Shown: in pieces, positions 1-10,050 of the stretch | How positions within the stretch are numbered: position 1 is the first letter of the stretch | How the letters are laid out: each line of letters begins with the position of its first letter | Source: Pigmentiphaga sp. | GTDB lineage: Bacteria > Pseudomonadota > Gammaproteobacteria > Burkholderiales > Burkholderiaceae_B | Direction: 5' to 3' | Assembly: GCA_023228945.1 (NCBI GenBank) | Contig: JALOAI010000026.1 | Span: forward strand, 9,739 to 73,738 | DNA length: 64,000 nucleotides | Notes under the pieces: model-generated | Database searches by the model: none | The model's input: the letters and a program-made list of their open reading frames with translations, nothing else | What the model was told of the DNA's origin: nothing | Made by a program: the position numbers and the translations under genes

Positions 1-1833
1 ATCACCACCGCGGGCTTCCGCGACTCGCTCGAGATCGCCTACGAGCACCGTTTTGCGCAGTACGACCTGTTCATGCGCAGACCGCAAGCCTTGATTCCCC
101 GTCAGTGGCGCCTGGAGTTGCCCGAGCGCTGCGCGGCCGACGGCACGATCCTGCAGACTCCCACCGAGGCCGACGTCCTGGCGCTTCTGCCGGCGCTGCG
201 CGCGGCCGACATCCGCAGCGTGGCGATCGTCTTCCTGCACAGCTTCACCGAACCGTCCAATGAGCGTTTCGTTCGTGACGTCCTCGCCAAGGCGGCACCC
301 GAACTCTCCCTCTGCGTCTCGCATGAAGTCTGCCCGGAAATCCGGGAGTACGAACGCCTGTGCACCACCGTGGCCAATGCCTACGTGCGGCCGGTAATGA
401 GCAGTTATCTCGAACGTCTGGAGCGCGAGTTGCGCGACGAGCTCGGCCTGCGCGTCCCGGTCATGCTCATGACGTCCGGCGGCGGCATCACCGACCTGAG
501 TACCGCTCGGCGATTCCCCGTTCGACTGGTGGAGTCGGGCCCGGCGGGTGGGGTGATCATGGCCAACCATGTCGCGGCGGCGCACGACATCAAAGACCTC
601 GTCGCCTTCGACATGGGCGGCACCACCGCCAAACTCTGCCTGGTGGCCGATGGCAGGCCCGAAGAGTCGCGCCTCTTCGAAGTGGCACGCGAGTACCGTT
701 TCCAAAAGGGCAGCGGGATTCCGATCCGCATCCCGGTCATTGAGTTGGTGGAGATCGGCGCCGGCGGCGGCTCGATCGCTCGGGTCGACGCCATGCAGCG
801 TATCCAGGTCGGCCCCGAAAGCGCCGGCTCCGAACCTGGTCCCGCCTGCTATGGCCGAGGCACCCAGCCCACCGTCACCGACGCCGACCTGCAGCTCGGC
901 CGGGTGGACCCCGCGTATTTCGGCGGCGGCCAATTGCAGCTCCAGCCCGGCGCCGCGACTCAGGCCATTACCGACCACGTCGCCCGGCCACTGGGCCTGG
1001 AGCCCGCCATGGCCGCGCTGGGCATCAGCGAAATGGTGGACGAAGCCATGGCCAGCGCCACCCGCGTTCATGCCATCGAGCGCGGTCTCGAACTCCATGA
1101 GCGCACCCTGGTGGCCACAGGCGGCGCGGCGCCCCTGCACGCGGCACGGCTGGCACAAAAGCTGGGCTTGCGGCGAGTCATCATCCCCCGCGACGCCGGC
1201 GTCGGCTCGGCGGTGGGCTTCTTGCGTGCGCCCATCGCCTATTCACTGGCCCGCAGCCGGCTGGTGCGCGTTGATGCCTGGGACCATGCGGTCCTCGACG
1301 CTTTCTTCCAGTCGCTGAGCGAGGACGCCTCCCGGCACATCGCCCCCATGGCGCATGGCCGGCCGACCCGCCTGCGCTGGCTGGTGGATGCGCGCTACGT
1401 GGGCCAAGGGCATGAGCTGCAACTCGAGCTGGCCGAACCGCCCACCGGCCCCGGGGCCGCGCAGCGCCTGCGCGCCGCTTTCGAGGCCGCGTATCAGCAG
1501 CACTACCACCGGCTCATTCCCGATCATGAGATCGAATGCCTGAACTGGCTGGTGATGGCCAGCGTGGACGACGATAACGGCGGGCCGTCCCGTGCGGCTC
1601 CGGCACCAGTCACGGATCGCGCCACCGCCGTGAGCGAACGCTCTTTGTGGGACCCGGCCAGCGGCGACCCCAGTACCGCCGGCGTCTTCCTCCGCGATGC
1701 GCTCGAGCCCGGCCAATGGGCCGAAGGCCCCGCCCTCGTCGTCGAGAACCAGACCACCACCGTCATCCCGGGCGGGTTCCGCTTTTCCTGCGCCAGCAAT
1801 GGCGACCTCATCCTGGAGCGCCACGAGCCATGA
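1..1833 (+). CDS. hyuA: Hydantoinase/5-oxoprolinase subunit A (HyuA-type), 5' end outside window
   Basis: The reading frame is open from base 1, so the start lies upstream; about 610 residues are visible against roughly 690 usual for HyuA. The family performs ATP-dependent opening of hydantoins or 5-oxoproline in the cytoplasm together with subunit B. Seen: an actin-like ATPase phosphate loop FDMGGTTAK (visible residues ~203-211), the preceding ESGPAGG segment, and the GGGGSIA-type glycine stretch. The stop overlaps the next start (ATGA), so hyuA and hyuB are translationally coupled. The exact substrate cannot be read from sequence. Neighbouring sulfur-amino-acid enzymes make a cyclic cysteine derivative plausible (inference). 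Confidence 0.9.
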   Translation: MTTAGFRDSLEIAYEHRFAQYDLFMRRPQALIPRQWRLELPERCAADGTILQTPTEADVLALLPALRAADIRSVAIVFLHSFTEPSNERFVRDVLAKAAPELSLCVSHEVCPEIREYERLCTTVANAYVRPVMSSYLERLERELRDELGLRVPVMLMTSGGGITDLSTARRFPVRLVESGPAGGVIMANHVAAAHDIKDLVAFDMGGTTAKLCLVADGRPEESRLFEVAREYRFQKGSGIPIRIPVIELVEIGAGGGSIARVDAMQRIQVGPESAGSEPGPACYGRGTQPTVTDADLQLGRVDPAYFGGGQLQLQPGAATQAITDHVARPLGLEPAMAALGISEMVDEAMASATRVHAIERGLELHERTLVATGGAAPLHAARLAQKLGLRRVIIPRDAGVGSAVGFLRAPIAYSLARSRLVRVDAWDHAVLDAFFQSLSEDASRHIAPMAHGRPTRLRWLVDARYVGQGHELQLELAEPPTGPGAAQRLRAAFEAAYQQHYHRLIPDHEIECLNWLVMASVDDDNGGPSRAAPAPVTDRATAVSERSLWDPASGDPSTAGVFLRDALEPGQWAEGPALVVENQTTTVIPGGFRFSCASNGDLILERHEP

Positions 1834-3557
1834 CCACGCGCCAAACCCCCGTTGCGACGCCAGCCGGCTCCAGCCCCCGCGGCTTTGATGCCATCCGCCA
1901 GCGCATCCTCTGGAACCGGCTGATCACCATCGTCGAAGAACAGGCCCGCACCCTGATCCGCGCCGCGTTCAGCGCCGCCGCCCGCGAAGCGGAGGACCTG
2001 TCGGCCGGCGTGTTCGACATCGAAGGCCGCATGTTGGCCCAGGCCGTGACCGGTACGCCGGGCCACGTCAACACCATGGCCGCCTCGGTCGGTCATTTCC
2101 TCGAGCGCTTTCCCGTCCACGAGATGGCGCCCGGCGATATCTTCATCACCAACGACCCCTGGAAAGGCACCGGCCACCTGTTCGACTTCACGGTCGTCAC
2201 CCCGGCCTTCCTCGGCTCGAAACTGGTGGGGCTCTTCGCCTGCACCACCCACGTGGTGGATGTCGGTGGCCGCCAAGCCGGGCCGGATGCCAATGAAGTG
2301 TATGAAGAAGGCTTGCGCATCCCCATCTGCCGGATGGCGCGCCAGGGCGAGATCGACGAGCTCCTGCTGGCGATTCTGCGCGCCAACGTGCGCGACCCGG
2401 TGCAAGTCATCGGCGACCTGCTCGCGCTGGCCGCCTGCAACGATAGCGCCTGCCGCCAACTGGCCATCATGCTCGACGAATACGGCCTGGAGGATCTGCG
2501 CGCCACCGGCGACTTTATTCTGTCGGCGTCACGCGCCGCCATGCTCGATGCCATCCGCGCCGTGCCGGCTGGCACCTATCGCCACGAGATGCGCATCGAT
2601 GGCTACGATGAACCCATCGACCTGGCGCTGGCCCTGGAAATCGGGCCCGATGGAGCGCGACTCGACTTCGCGGGCTCCAGCCCGCAATCGCGTTTCGGCA
2701 TCAACGTGCCGCTGTGCTACACCGCCGCCTACGCCAGTTTCGGCCTCAAGTGCGCGATCGCGCCGGAAGTGCCCAACAATGCGGGTTCGCTGGGGCTGAT
2801 CGACGTCACCGCTCCTCCCGGGTCCATCACCAACGCCCTGGAGCCCGCCGCCGTCACTGCTCGCCACGTCGTTGGCCAGATGCTGCCCGATCTGGTGTTT
2901 GGCTGCCTGCACCAGGCACTGTCGGCAAGCGTCCCCGCCGAAGGCACGCCGCTCTGGCTCTTGGTCGTCTCCGGTGCCGAGAACCTTGCCGATGGCCGCC
3001 AAGGCCGTTTCGGGCTCACCAGCTTTCATAACGGCGGCACGGGCGCCCGCCCGGGGGCCGACGGTCTGTCGGCCACCTCTTTCCCCAGCGGCATCCGTTC
3101 GGTTTCGGTCGAAGTCGTGGAATCACTCTCACCGCTGCTCTTCGTCCAAAAGGCGCTGCTGCCCGACTCCGCCGGTGCCGGGCGCTGGCGCGGCGGCCTG
3201 GGCCAGATCCTGCAAATCCGCCACCGGCAGGGCCTGCCCTTCCGGTTCGCCGCCATGCTCGATCGCGTGGTCAATCCGCCGCGTGGCCGCGACGGCGGCC
3301 AGGCCGGCCGCGCGGGCCGCGTCCGGGTCGGCGAACAAGCGCTCAAATCCATGGGGGCGCATCAGATCCCGGCCGGTGCCGACCTGATCATCGAAACCCC
3401 GGGCGGCGGCGGCTTGGGCGACCCCCGCCAACGTGATCGCGACGCCGTTGCCGCCGACCTCGCGGCCGGCTATATCAGTCCGGCCTGCGCCGAATCCCTC
3501 TACGGATTCGCCGCTCAACCGGTCGCTTCCCAACCGCACGGCAATCCCGCCGCGTGA
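1830..3557 (+). CDS. hyuB: Hydantoinase B/oxoprolinase family protein (HyuB)
   Basis: 575 residues, the usual length for the B subunit, which forms the catalytic partner of HyuA in ATP-dependent ring opening. The ATG at 1830 overlaps the hyuA stop by 4 bases; the frame is open further upstream only as a shadow of hyuA. Seen: the N-terminal IRQRILWNRL helix typical of the family, a FITNDPWKGTGHLFD metal/active-site-like segment near residues 107-121, and the C-terminal TPGGGGLGDP motif. No signal peptide. The following transporter gene begins 20 bases after the stop, consistent with one operon. Confidence 0.92.
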   Translation: MTTRQTPVATPAGSSPRGFDAIRQRILWNRLITIVEEQARTLIRAAFSAAAREAEDLSAGVFDIEGRMLAQAVTGTPGHVNTMAASVGHFLERFPVHEMAPGDIFITNDPWKGTGHLFDFTVVTPAFLGSKLVGLFACTTHVVDVGGRQAGPDANEVYEEGLRIPICRMARQGEIDELLLAILRANVRDPVQVIGDLLALAACNDSACRQLAIMLDEYGLEDLRATGDFILSASRAAMLDAIRAVPAGTYRHEMRIDGYDEPIDLALALEIGPDGARLDFAGSSPQSRFGINVPLCYTAAYASFGLKCAIAPEVPNNAGSLGLIDVTAPPGSITNALEPAAVTARHVVGQMLPDLVFGCLHQALSASVPAEGTPLWLLVVSGAENLADGRQGRFGLTSFHNGGTGARPGADGLSATSFPSGIRSVSVEVVESLSPLLFVQKALLPDSAGAGRWRGGLGQILQIRHRQGLPFRFAAMLDRVVNPPRGRDGGQAGRAGRVRVGEQALKSMGAHQIPAGADLIIETPGGGGLGDPRQRDRDAVAADLAAGYISPACAESLYGFAAQPVASQPHGNPAA

Positions 3558-3577
3558 TTCTCCAAGGAGCCTGGAAC

Positions 3578-4732
3578 ATGAAACCGCATTCCCTGGGTAA
3601 TTGGTTGTCGTCGTTGGCCATGGCCACGACCGTAGGTTTAGCCACCTCATCCGCCATAGCCGCCGAGCCGATCGTCTTTGGACTGACCATGCCGGTCACC
3701 GGCGGCGCGGCGTCGTTTGCCGATCCCGAACGGCGCGGCGTGGAAATGGCCGTGGACGAGATCAACGCCGCCGGCGGCGTGCTTGGGCGGCCGATCAAGT
3801 TGGCGATTGCCGACAACCGCTGCAACCCCACCGAGGGGGTGCAAAGCGCCAACAAACTGATCAATGAAGACGGCGCGGTCGCCCTGATCGGCGCCTTCTG
3901 CAGCTCGGTGTCGCTGGCCATCATGCCGGTCGTGCAGCGCGCCGAGATTCCTCTGGTCATCGACGTCTCGACCGCCCCGGTCATTTCGGAGCATCTGGGC
4001 GAAGGCAAGAATACCTGGGCCTTCCGGACCAGCGTGACCGACTCCGGCATGGCCAACGCCCTGATCGACTTCCTGGCCGAGAACATGCCTTGGAAGCGGC
4101 TGGCGCTTGTGGGCGAGGATACCGATTATGGCCGCGGCGGCATCGCCTCGTTCACCGAACTGGCCAAGGGCCACGGTCTGGAAGTGATCCGCAGCGAGAC
4201 CTTCACGCAGAACACGCCCGACTTCACGCCCCTGCTCAATAAGCTCGTGGCCTCCAAGCCCGACGTCCTCGGGATCTACATGCTCGGCGCCGATATGGCC
4301 AACTTTTTCAAGCAGTACGAAGCCTGGGGCGGGCGCCTGCCGGTCACGGGACGCTTCGACCCCGCGCTGCTGAGCCCGGCCCAACGCAAGCGCGGCTTCC
4401 TCAACGGCTCGATCGGCGTCCTGCCGTACTCGCCCGATGTCGACACCGAAGCCAACCGACGCTTTGTCGCGGAATACCGCAAGCGCAACAACGAAGACCC
4501 GCAGTTTCAGAGCGCCTATGGCTACGAGGCCGTCTATCTGCTGGCCGACGCCATCACCCGCGCGGGCGAAGCCAAGCCAGCCGCCATCCGCCAGGCTCTC
4601 GCCAGCACGAACTATCCCTCGATGATGGGCGTGAACATCGAGTTCGACGAACAGCATCAGGCGCATAACAACGCCGTGATCCTCCAGCTCAAGGACGGCG
4701 AGATCAAGATCCTCAGCCTCAATCCGACCTAA
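3578..4732 (+). CDS. Branched-chain-amino-acid-type ABC transporter substrate-binding protein (LivK-like)
   Basis: 384 residues with an N-terminal signal peptide (hydrophobic stretch ~10-26, cleavage probably after AIAA). Periplasmic type I binding fold of the Leu/Ile/Val family: an FGLTMPVTGGAA opening, GRPIKLAIADNRCNP, and IGAFCSSVSLAIMPV. The ATG at 3578 is chosen because AAGGAG lies 8 bases upstream; a GTG at 3554 would overlap hyuB. It delivers a ligand to the permeases encoded downstream. LivK-like proteins bind many amides and acids besides branched-chain amino acids, so the ligand is probably the hydantoinase substrate rather than leucine (inference). Confidence 0.93.
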   Translation: MKPHSLGNWLSSLAMATTVGLATSSAIAAEPIVFGLTMPVTGGAASFADPERRGVEMAVDEINAAGGVLGRPIKLAIADNRCNPTEGVQSANKLINEDGAVALIGAFCSSVSLAIMPVVQRAEIPLVIDVSTAPVISEHLGEGKNTWAFRTSVTDSGMANALIDFLAENMPWKRLALVGEDTDYGRGGIASFTELAKGHGLEVIRSETFTQNTPDFTPLLNKLVASKPDVLGIYMLGADMANFFKQYEAWGGRLPVTGRFDPALLSPAQRKRGFLNGSIGVLPYSPDVDTEANRRFVAEYRKRNNEDPQFQSAYGYEAVYLLADAITRAGEAKPAAIRQALASTNYPSMMGVNIEFDEQHQAHNNAVILQLKDGEIKILSLNPT

Positions 4733-4740
4733 AGGCAAAA

Positions 4741-4784
4741 CGACCGGCCCCTTTCCCGGGCACCCCGCCCGACGGGGCCGGTCG
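4741..4784 (+). terminator. Perfect 11-bp stem-loop between binding-protein and permease genes
   Basis: CGACCGGCCCC at 4741-4751 is the exact reverse complement of 4774-4784, with a 22-base loop. There is no T-run after it, so it is more likely a partial terminator or mRNA-stabilising hairpin than a full stop. Such elements commonly keep binding-protein mRNA more abundant than permease mRNA. Confidence 0.55.
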
Positions 4785-4873
4785 ACGCCTGACCCCGTTT
4801 CACGCAACAGCCGCTCTCGCATCAGCGGCGCAACCGCGTCCATCCACCTTTATCCCCGGGAAGGAGACCCCGC

Positions 4874-5743
4874 ATGGGTTGGGAATTCTGGCTACAAACC
4901 CTGGCCAACGGCTTGGTCATGGGTGCCATTTACGCTCTCGTAGCCGTCGGGCTGGCCCTGATCTTCGGCGTACTCGACATCGTTAATTTCTCGCACGGCG
5001 AGTTGTACATGGCGGGCGCGATGTTCACCTGGTTCTTTGCCGAACGGCTGGGCCTGGGCTATCTCGCCAGCATTCCAGCCACGCTGCTGCTCGCCGTGGG
5101 CATGGCGCTGCTGATCTTCTGGCTGGTCCGCCAGACCGCGGGCCAGATCGAACGTTCCGTCATCATCACCCTCGGCGTGGCCATGATTCTGCAAAACGGC
5201 GCCATGCTGATCTGGACGGCCACCCCCAAGGAAGTCGTGTACGAGCCCCTCTTCGGTCTCGTCGAGTTGGGCCCCATCGTCATGCCCAAGGCGCGCCTGA
5301 TGGTGCTGGCCGCCGCCGCGGCGTGTATCGCCGGGCTGTTCCTCTTCCTTCAGAACAGCCACACCGGCCGCACCATCCGCGCGGTGGCGCAAAACCCCAG
5401 GGCCGCCCTGATGGTCGGCATCCGCCCCAACCGGGCCATCCTGATCGCCGTGGTGCTGGGCATCGTGCTCGCGGCCGTGGCCGGCATCCTGCTCGCGCCG
5501 GTGTACTCCGTGCATCCCATGATGGGCCAGGGCTTCATCGTCAAGATCTTCGCCATTGTCATCATCGGCGGGCTTGGCAGCCTGGTGGGAGCCGTCGCCG
5601 TGGCTTTCGCCCTCGGCATCTTCGAAAGCCTGATGGTGATGCACGTCTCGATGGCCACCGTTGAGGTCATGACCTTCGCCGCCATGATTCTCGTTCTGCT
5701 GCTGCGGCCCCAAGGCCTGTTCAGCCGCACCATCCGTATTTAA
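4874..5743 (+). CDS. Branched-chain-type ABC permease (LivH-like)
   Basis: 289 residues, all membrane: about eight hydrophobic helices starting with the family hallmark WLQTLANGLVMGAIYALVAVG and NFSHGELYM near residue 40. GGLGSLVGA near 232-240 is the EAA-like loop that contacts the ATPases. It pairs with the next gene to form the inner-membrane channel of a type I importer. GGAGA lies 8 bases before the ATG. The 141-base gap after the binding protein holds the hairpin at 4741-4784. Confidence 0.93.
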   Translation: MGWEFWLQTLANGLVMGAIYALVAVGLALIFGVLDIVNFSHGELYMAGAMFTWFFAERLGLGYLASIPATLLLAVGMALLIFWLVRQTAGQIERSVIITLGVAMILQNGAMLIWTATPKEVVYEPLFGLVELGPIVMPKARLMVLAAAAACIAGLFLFLQNSHTGRTIRAVAQNPRAALMVGIRPNRAILIAVVLGIVLAAVAGILLAPVYSVHPMMGQGFIVKIFAIVIIGGLGSLVGAVAVAFALGIFESLMVMHVSMATVEVMTFAAMILVLLLRPQGLFSRTIRI

Positions 5744-5755
5744 CAGGGGGTCAAC

Positions 5756-6727
5756 ATGCAACATCGCTATCGTCCCCTCGGCATTGGCCTGCTGGCCGTC
5801 CTGGCCGTGGCCCTGCCACTGCTCACCGACTCACCCTATGTCCTGGGCATCGGCATCACCTCGCTGACCTTCGCCGTGCTCGCCATGTCGCTCAACCTGG
5901 TCCTGGGCTATGGTGGTCTTCTATCCTTCGGCCAAGTCGGTTTCTTTGGCCTGGGCGCGTATACCGCGGCGCTGCTGGTGGTCGACGCCGGCTGGAACTT
6001 CTGGCCGGCGGCGCTGGCCGGAGCCTTGCTGGCCACCGTGTTCGGCCTGGTCATCGGCTTCGTCTCGCTGCGGCTGTCGCGCCACGCCTTCGTCATCGTG
6101 ACTCTGGCCTTCACCGTCATTCTCGAACTGGTGGCCAAAGACTGGAGCATCCTGACGCGCGGACCGGCCGGCCTGCCCGGCCTGCCGCCGCCGGAAATCG
6201 GCGGCTTCCAGATCGAGGGACCGCAACACTATTATTGGCTGGCCCTCGCGGTGGCCGCGGTTCTACTGGCCCTGGTGTATCGCGTGATTCAGTCGCCCGC
6301 CGGTCGCTTGATGCAAGCGATCAAGATGAATGAAGCACTCGCCAAATCGCAGGGCATCCATCCCCTGCCTTACCGCCTGCTGGCCATCGGGCTCTCCGCC
6401 TTCATCGCGGCCATTATCGGTGCCGTGCATGTCTTCAACCTCAGCGTGGTCGATCCCACCATCTTCCACTTCTATTACGCCGAAGCCATCCTGATCATGG
6501 TCCTGCTGGGCGGCGTGGGCGGCTTCTGGGGCGTGATCGCCGCCGCCGTCGTGTTCTCCATCGTGCCCGAACTGCTGCGCATCACCGTCGACGCCCGGGC
6601 CGTCATCTACGGCGTCCTGCTGGTGGTCATGATGCGCTACATGCCGGAGGGGCTCGGCGGTCTGCCGCAACGCTGGCAGCGCTGGCGCGCCCGTCAACAG
6701 GCAAGAGAGGAGGCAAGCCATGACTAA
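5756..6727 (+). CDS. Branched-chain-type ABC permease (LivM-like)
   Basis: 323 residues with eight or more predicted transmembrane segments. Family marks are LAMSLNLVLGYGGLLSFGQ near residue 45 and LLGGVGGFWGV near 252-262 (ATPase-contact loop). Second half of the permease heterodimer. It starts 12 bases after the LivH-like gene with AGGGGG upstream, and its stop lies 8 bases inside the next gene (start 6720), so translation is probably coupled. Confidence 0.93.
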   Translation: MQHRYRPLGIGLLAVLAVALPLLTDSPYVLGIGITSLTFAVLAMSLNLVLGYGGLLSFGQVGFFGLGAYTAALLVVDAGWNFWPAALAGALLATVFGLVIGFVSLRLSRHAFVIVTLAFTVILELVAKDWSILTRGPAGLPGLPPPEIGGFQIEGPQHYYWLALAVAAVLLALVYRVIQSPAGRLMQAIKMNEALAKSQGIHPLPYRLLAIGLSAFIAAIIGAVHVFNLSVVDPTIFHFYYAEAILIMVLLGGVGGFWGVIAAAVVFSIVPELLRITVDARAVIYGVLLVVMMRYMPEGLGGLPQRWQRWRARQQAREEASHD

Positions 6728-7513
6728 ACCCAACCCTATCCTGCGCCTGACCGGCCTGAGCAAGAACTACCAGGGTGTCCAGGCCTTGAAGCAAGTCTCG
6801 TTCGATGTCCGGCAAGGCAGCATCACCTCCCTCATCGGCCCCAACGGTTCGGGCAAAAGCACCCTGATCGATTGCATCAGCGGCTTCCAGCAGGCCAGCG
6901 CCGGCCGCTGGTTTCTGGCGGGTCATGAGATCTCCCAGGCCCCGCCCTGGGAGATCGTCACCAGCGGTATGCGCCGTACCTTCCAAACGGTGCGCCTCTA
7001 TGCCGAGATGAGCGTGCGCGACAATCTGCTCGTTGCCCTGCAAGGCCGGGGCATGCGCCCCTGGTCCCGCAACCTTGGGCAAGGCGCGCACTGGCGGCGC
7101 TTCCAGGCCGATGCCCATCAACAGATCGACGACATCGCGGGCATCGTCAAACTCACGCATATTCTCGATCTGCCCGGCGGCGCCATTTCCTATGGCCAGC
7201 AGAAGCTCGTCGCTTTGGCGGCGGCGCTGGTCGGCGAACCCGGCCTCATCGTCCTTGACGAGCCCTTGGCCGGCGTCAACCCCACCCTGTGCCGCGAGAT
7301 CGGCGATCTGCTGCAAACGTTCCAGGCACGCGGCTATACCTTTCTGCTCGTCGAGCACAACATGGATTTCGTCATGCGCCTGTCCGACACCGTCATCGTC
7401 CTCGACCAGGGCCAACTGCTGACACAGGGGCCGCCCGCCGAGGTCCAGCAAGATCCGCGCGTGCTTGAAGCGTATATCGGCGTTCCCGCCACCCCGCGCC
7501 AGGAGGCCTTGGC

Positions 7514-7517
<4 letters not shown>
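6720..7517 (+). CDS. Branched-chain-type ABC transporter ATPase (LivG-like)
   Basis: 265 residues. Walker A GPNGSGKST near residues 40-48, Q-loop region RRTFQTVRLY, Walker B LIVLDEPLAGVNP, and H-loop LLVEHNMDFV. The signature helix reads ISYGQQKLV rather than LSGGQ, a variant common in LivG proteins. It powers the importer together with the following LivF-like gene, whose start overlaps its stop by 4 bases. AGAGGAGG upstream serves as ribosome binding site inside the end of the preceding permease gene. Confidence 0.94.
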
Positions 7518-8266
<749 letters not shown>

Positions 8267-8298
8267 CCCCGCCTTTTTGCGACGACCGCCACTCTCCC

Positions 8299-9462
8299 AT
8301 GCCACACACCATGAAGCCGGACACCAGGATCATCCACGCCGGGCGCCCCGATACCGGGCCCGTCAACACACCTATCTACCGGGCCTCGACGATTCTCTTT
8401 CGCGATCTCGCCGAGTTCGACGAAGGCAAAGACCATGCCCGCCACGCCCTGACCTACGGACGCTACGGCACGCCCACCACCTTCCACCTCGAAAACGCCG
8501 TGGCGGAACTCGAAGGCGCGCATGCCGCCACGCTCGCCCCGAGCGGACTGGCCGCCATCACCACCGCGCTGCAAGCCTTCCTGCGCCCTGGCGACCATCT
8601 GCTGATGCCCGCGAGCGTATATGGGCCGGCGCGCCGGTTCGCGCAGCAGTTTCTTGCCGCTCGCGGTGTGGCCTCGGACTTCTACGCCGCCACCAACGCC
8701 GCGGGCCTGGAACCTCTCCTACGCGCCAACACCCGCGTGGTGTATCTCGAATCCCCGGGATCCCTGACCTTCGAGATGCAGGACATCCCGGCCATTGCAT
8801 CACTCTGCCGGGCGCGGGGCATCATCACCATCGCCGACAACACCTGGGCCACGCCCCTGGTGTTCCGCCCTCTCGATCATGGCGTGGATGTCTCCGTCCA
8901 GGCGGCCACCAAGTATCTGGTGGGCCACTCCGATGCGATGATGGGCACGATCGCCTGCACCGCAACCGCCTGGCCGGCCCTGGCGGAGGCCGCCACCGAC
9001 CTCGGTCTCTGCGTGAGTCCCGATGATGCGTTCCTAGCCTCGCGCGGACTGCGCACACTCGGGGTGCGCCTGCAACGCCATGCCCAGAGCGCCCTCACGG
9101 TGGCTCAATGGCTCGAAGGGCGGCCCGACGTGGCGCGCGTCGCCTACCCGCCGCTGCCGTCCGACCCCGGCCACGCGCTCTGGCGCCGCGACTATCATGG
9201 CGCCAGCGGCCTGATGGGGGTGTGGCTGCGCCCCGGCGTAGAACGCGAAGCCATCCGCCGCATGGTCGACAACATGACCTGCTTCCGCCTGGGTGGCTCT
9301 TGGGGCGGCTTTGAAAGCCTGGTATTTCCGGTGGCGCCCAGTTCCGCCCGCGGTTTGGCCGTGGCGGACGAGCCCGCCTATCTGCGCCTGCACGTCGGTC
9401 TGGAAGATGTCGACGACCTGCTGGAAGACTTGGCGGCCGGCCTGCGCCGGCTGCGCGCCTAA
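8299..9462 (+). CDS. Cys/Met-metabolism PLP enzyme (cystathionine beta-lyase-like C-S lyase)
   Basis: 387 residues, cytoplasmic. The N-terminal RIIHAGRPDTGPVNTPIY and the Schiff-base segment AATKYLVGHSD, with Lys205 as PLP lysine, are diagnostic of the cystathionine beta/gamma-lyase family, closest in feel to bacterial MetC. Such enzymes break C-S bonds of cystathionine, cystine or cysteine conjugates to pyruvate, ammonia and a thiol. The ATG at 8299 is taken; a second ATG at 8311 is possible. Lying between an importer and sulfur-oxidising genes, it is more likely catabolic than part of methionine synthesis (inference). Confidence 0.9.
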   Translation: MPHTMKPDTRIIHAGRPDTGPVNTPIYRASTILFRDLAEFDEGKDHARHALTYGRYGTPTTFHLENAVAELEGAHAATLAPSGLAAITTALQAFLRPGDHLLMPASVYGPARRFAQQFLAARGVASDFYAATNAAGLEPLLRANTRVVYLESPGSLTFEMQDIPAIASLCRARGIITIADNTWATPLVFRPLDHGVDVSVQAATKYLVGHSDAMMGTIACTATAWPALAEAATDLGLCVSPDDAFLASRGLRTLGVRLQRHAQSALTVAQWLEGRPDVARVAYPPLPSDPGHALWRRDYHGASGLMGVWLRPGVEREAIRRMVDNMTCFRLGGSWGGFESLVFPVAPSSARGLAVADEPAYLRLHVGLEDVDDLLEDLAAGLRRLRA

Positions 9463-9480
9463 TTGTCTAGGAGTATCTCA

Positions 9481-10050
9481 ATGTCTACTCATCCCGATCT
9501 CTCTGTCCAGGCTCACGAGCTGGTGGCACGCTCACGCCGGGAGCTTACCCAACACGGCCTGAACCGCACCTCGCTGGCCCGCATCCGCGAAGATCTGGTG
9601 GCGCTCGCCGCCCATCCCGCCCTGCGCGACGCCGACACCTTTGCCATGCGCCCCGGCGGCCAAGGCAAAATGTATCGCCTCCATGAAGACGACGATGGCG
9701 GCTATGCGCTTTACATCAACGTCTGCGGCGCCGGCGTCGTCTCGCCGCCGCATGATCACACCACCTGGGCGATCATCGCCGGTGTCGAGGGCCTGGAGCA
9801 CAACACCTTCTACGACATCGACGACCAGGGCCGGCCGCAGACGAAGGGCCACAAGGCCATCGGCGCGGGCGACGCCATCGCCCTGATGCCGGACGACGTC
9901 CACAGCATCGACACCCGCGACGGTGAACGCGTGGTCTGCCTGCATTTCTACGGACTGGCGCTCCCCAGCCAGACCGAGCGCCGCGCTTTTTTTGACGAAA
10001 GCGCGGCCAGCCGCTACGCCCCGCAACCTGAAATCGTGAGCTGGCCATGA
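9481..10050 (+). CDS. Cysteine-dioxygenase-like cupin
   Basis: 189 residues, the usual size of bacterial cysteine or thiol dioxygenases, non-haem iron enzymes that oxidise a thiol to a sulfinate. The first cupin motif is visible as PPHDHTTW (His91, His93), followed by an EGLEHN segment; a third candidate ligand is the His in DDVHSID. AGGAG lies 7 bases before the ATG at 9481. The stop overlaps the rhodanese start. The substrate (cysteine, 3-mercaptopropionate or another thiol) cannot be decided by eye; context favours a thiol released by the upstream PLP lyase. Confidence 0.8.
   Translation: MSTHPDLSVQAHELVARSRRELTQHGLNRTSLARIREDLVALAAHPALRDADTFAMRPGGQGKMYRLHEDDDGGYALYINVCGAGVVSPPHDHTTWAIIAGVEGLEHNTFYDIDDQGRPQTKGHKAIGAGDAIALMPDDVHSIDTRDGERVVCLHFYGLALPSQTERRAFFDESAASRYAPQPEIVSWP

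Noticed and set aside
405..794. Long minus-strand and shifted frames throughout the GC-rich operons (for example here and 3647-4843, 10185-11687)
   Set aside because: They lie opposite or out of phase with genes that have clear family motifs; they are GC-bias shadows with no motifs or ribosome sites of their own.
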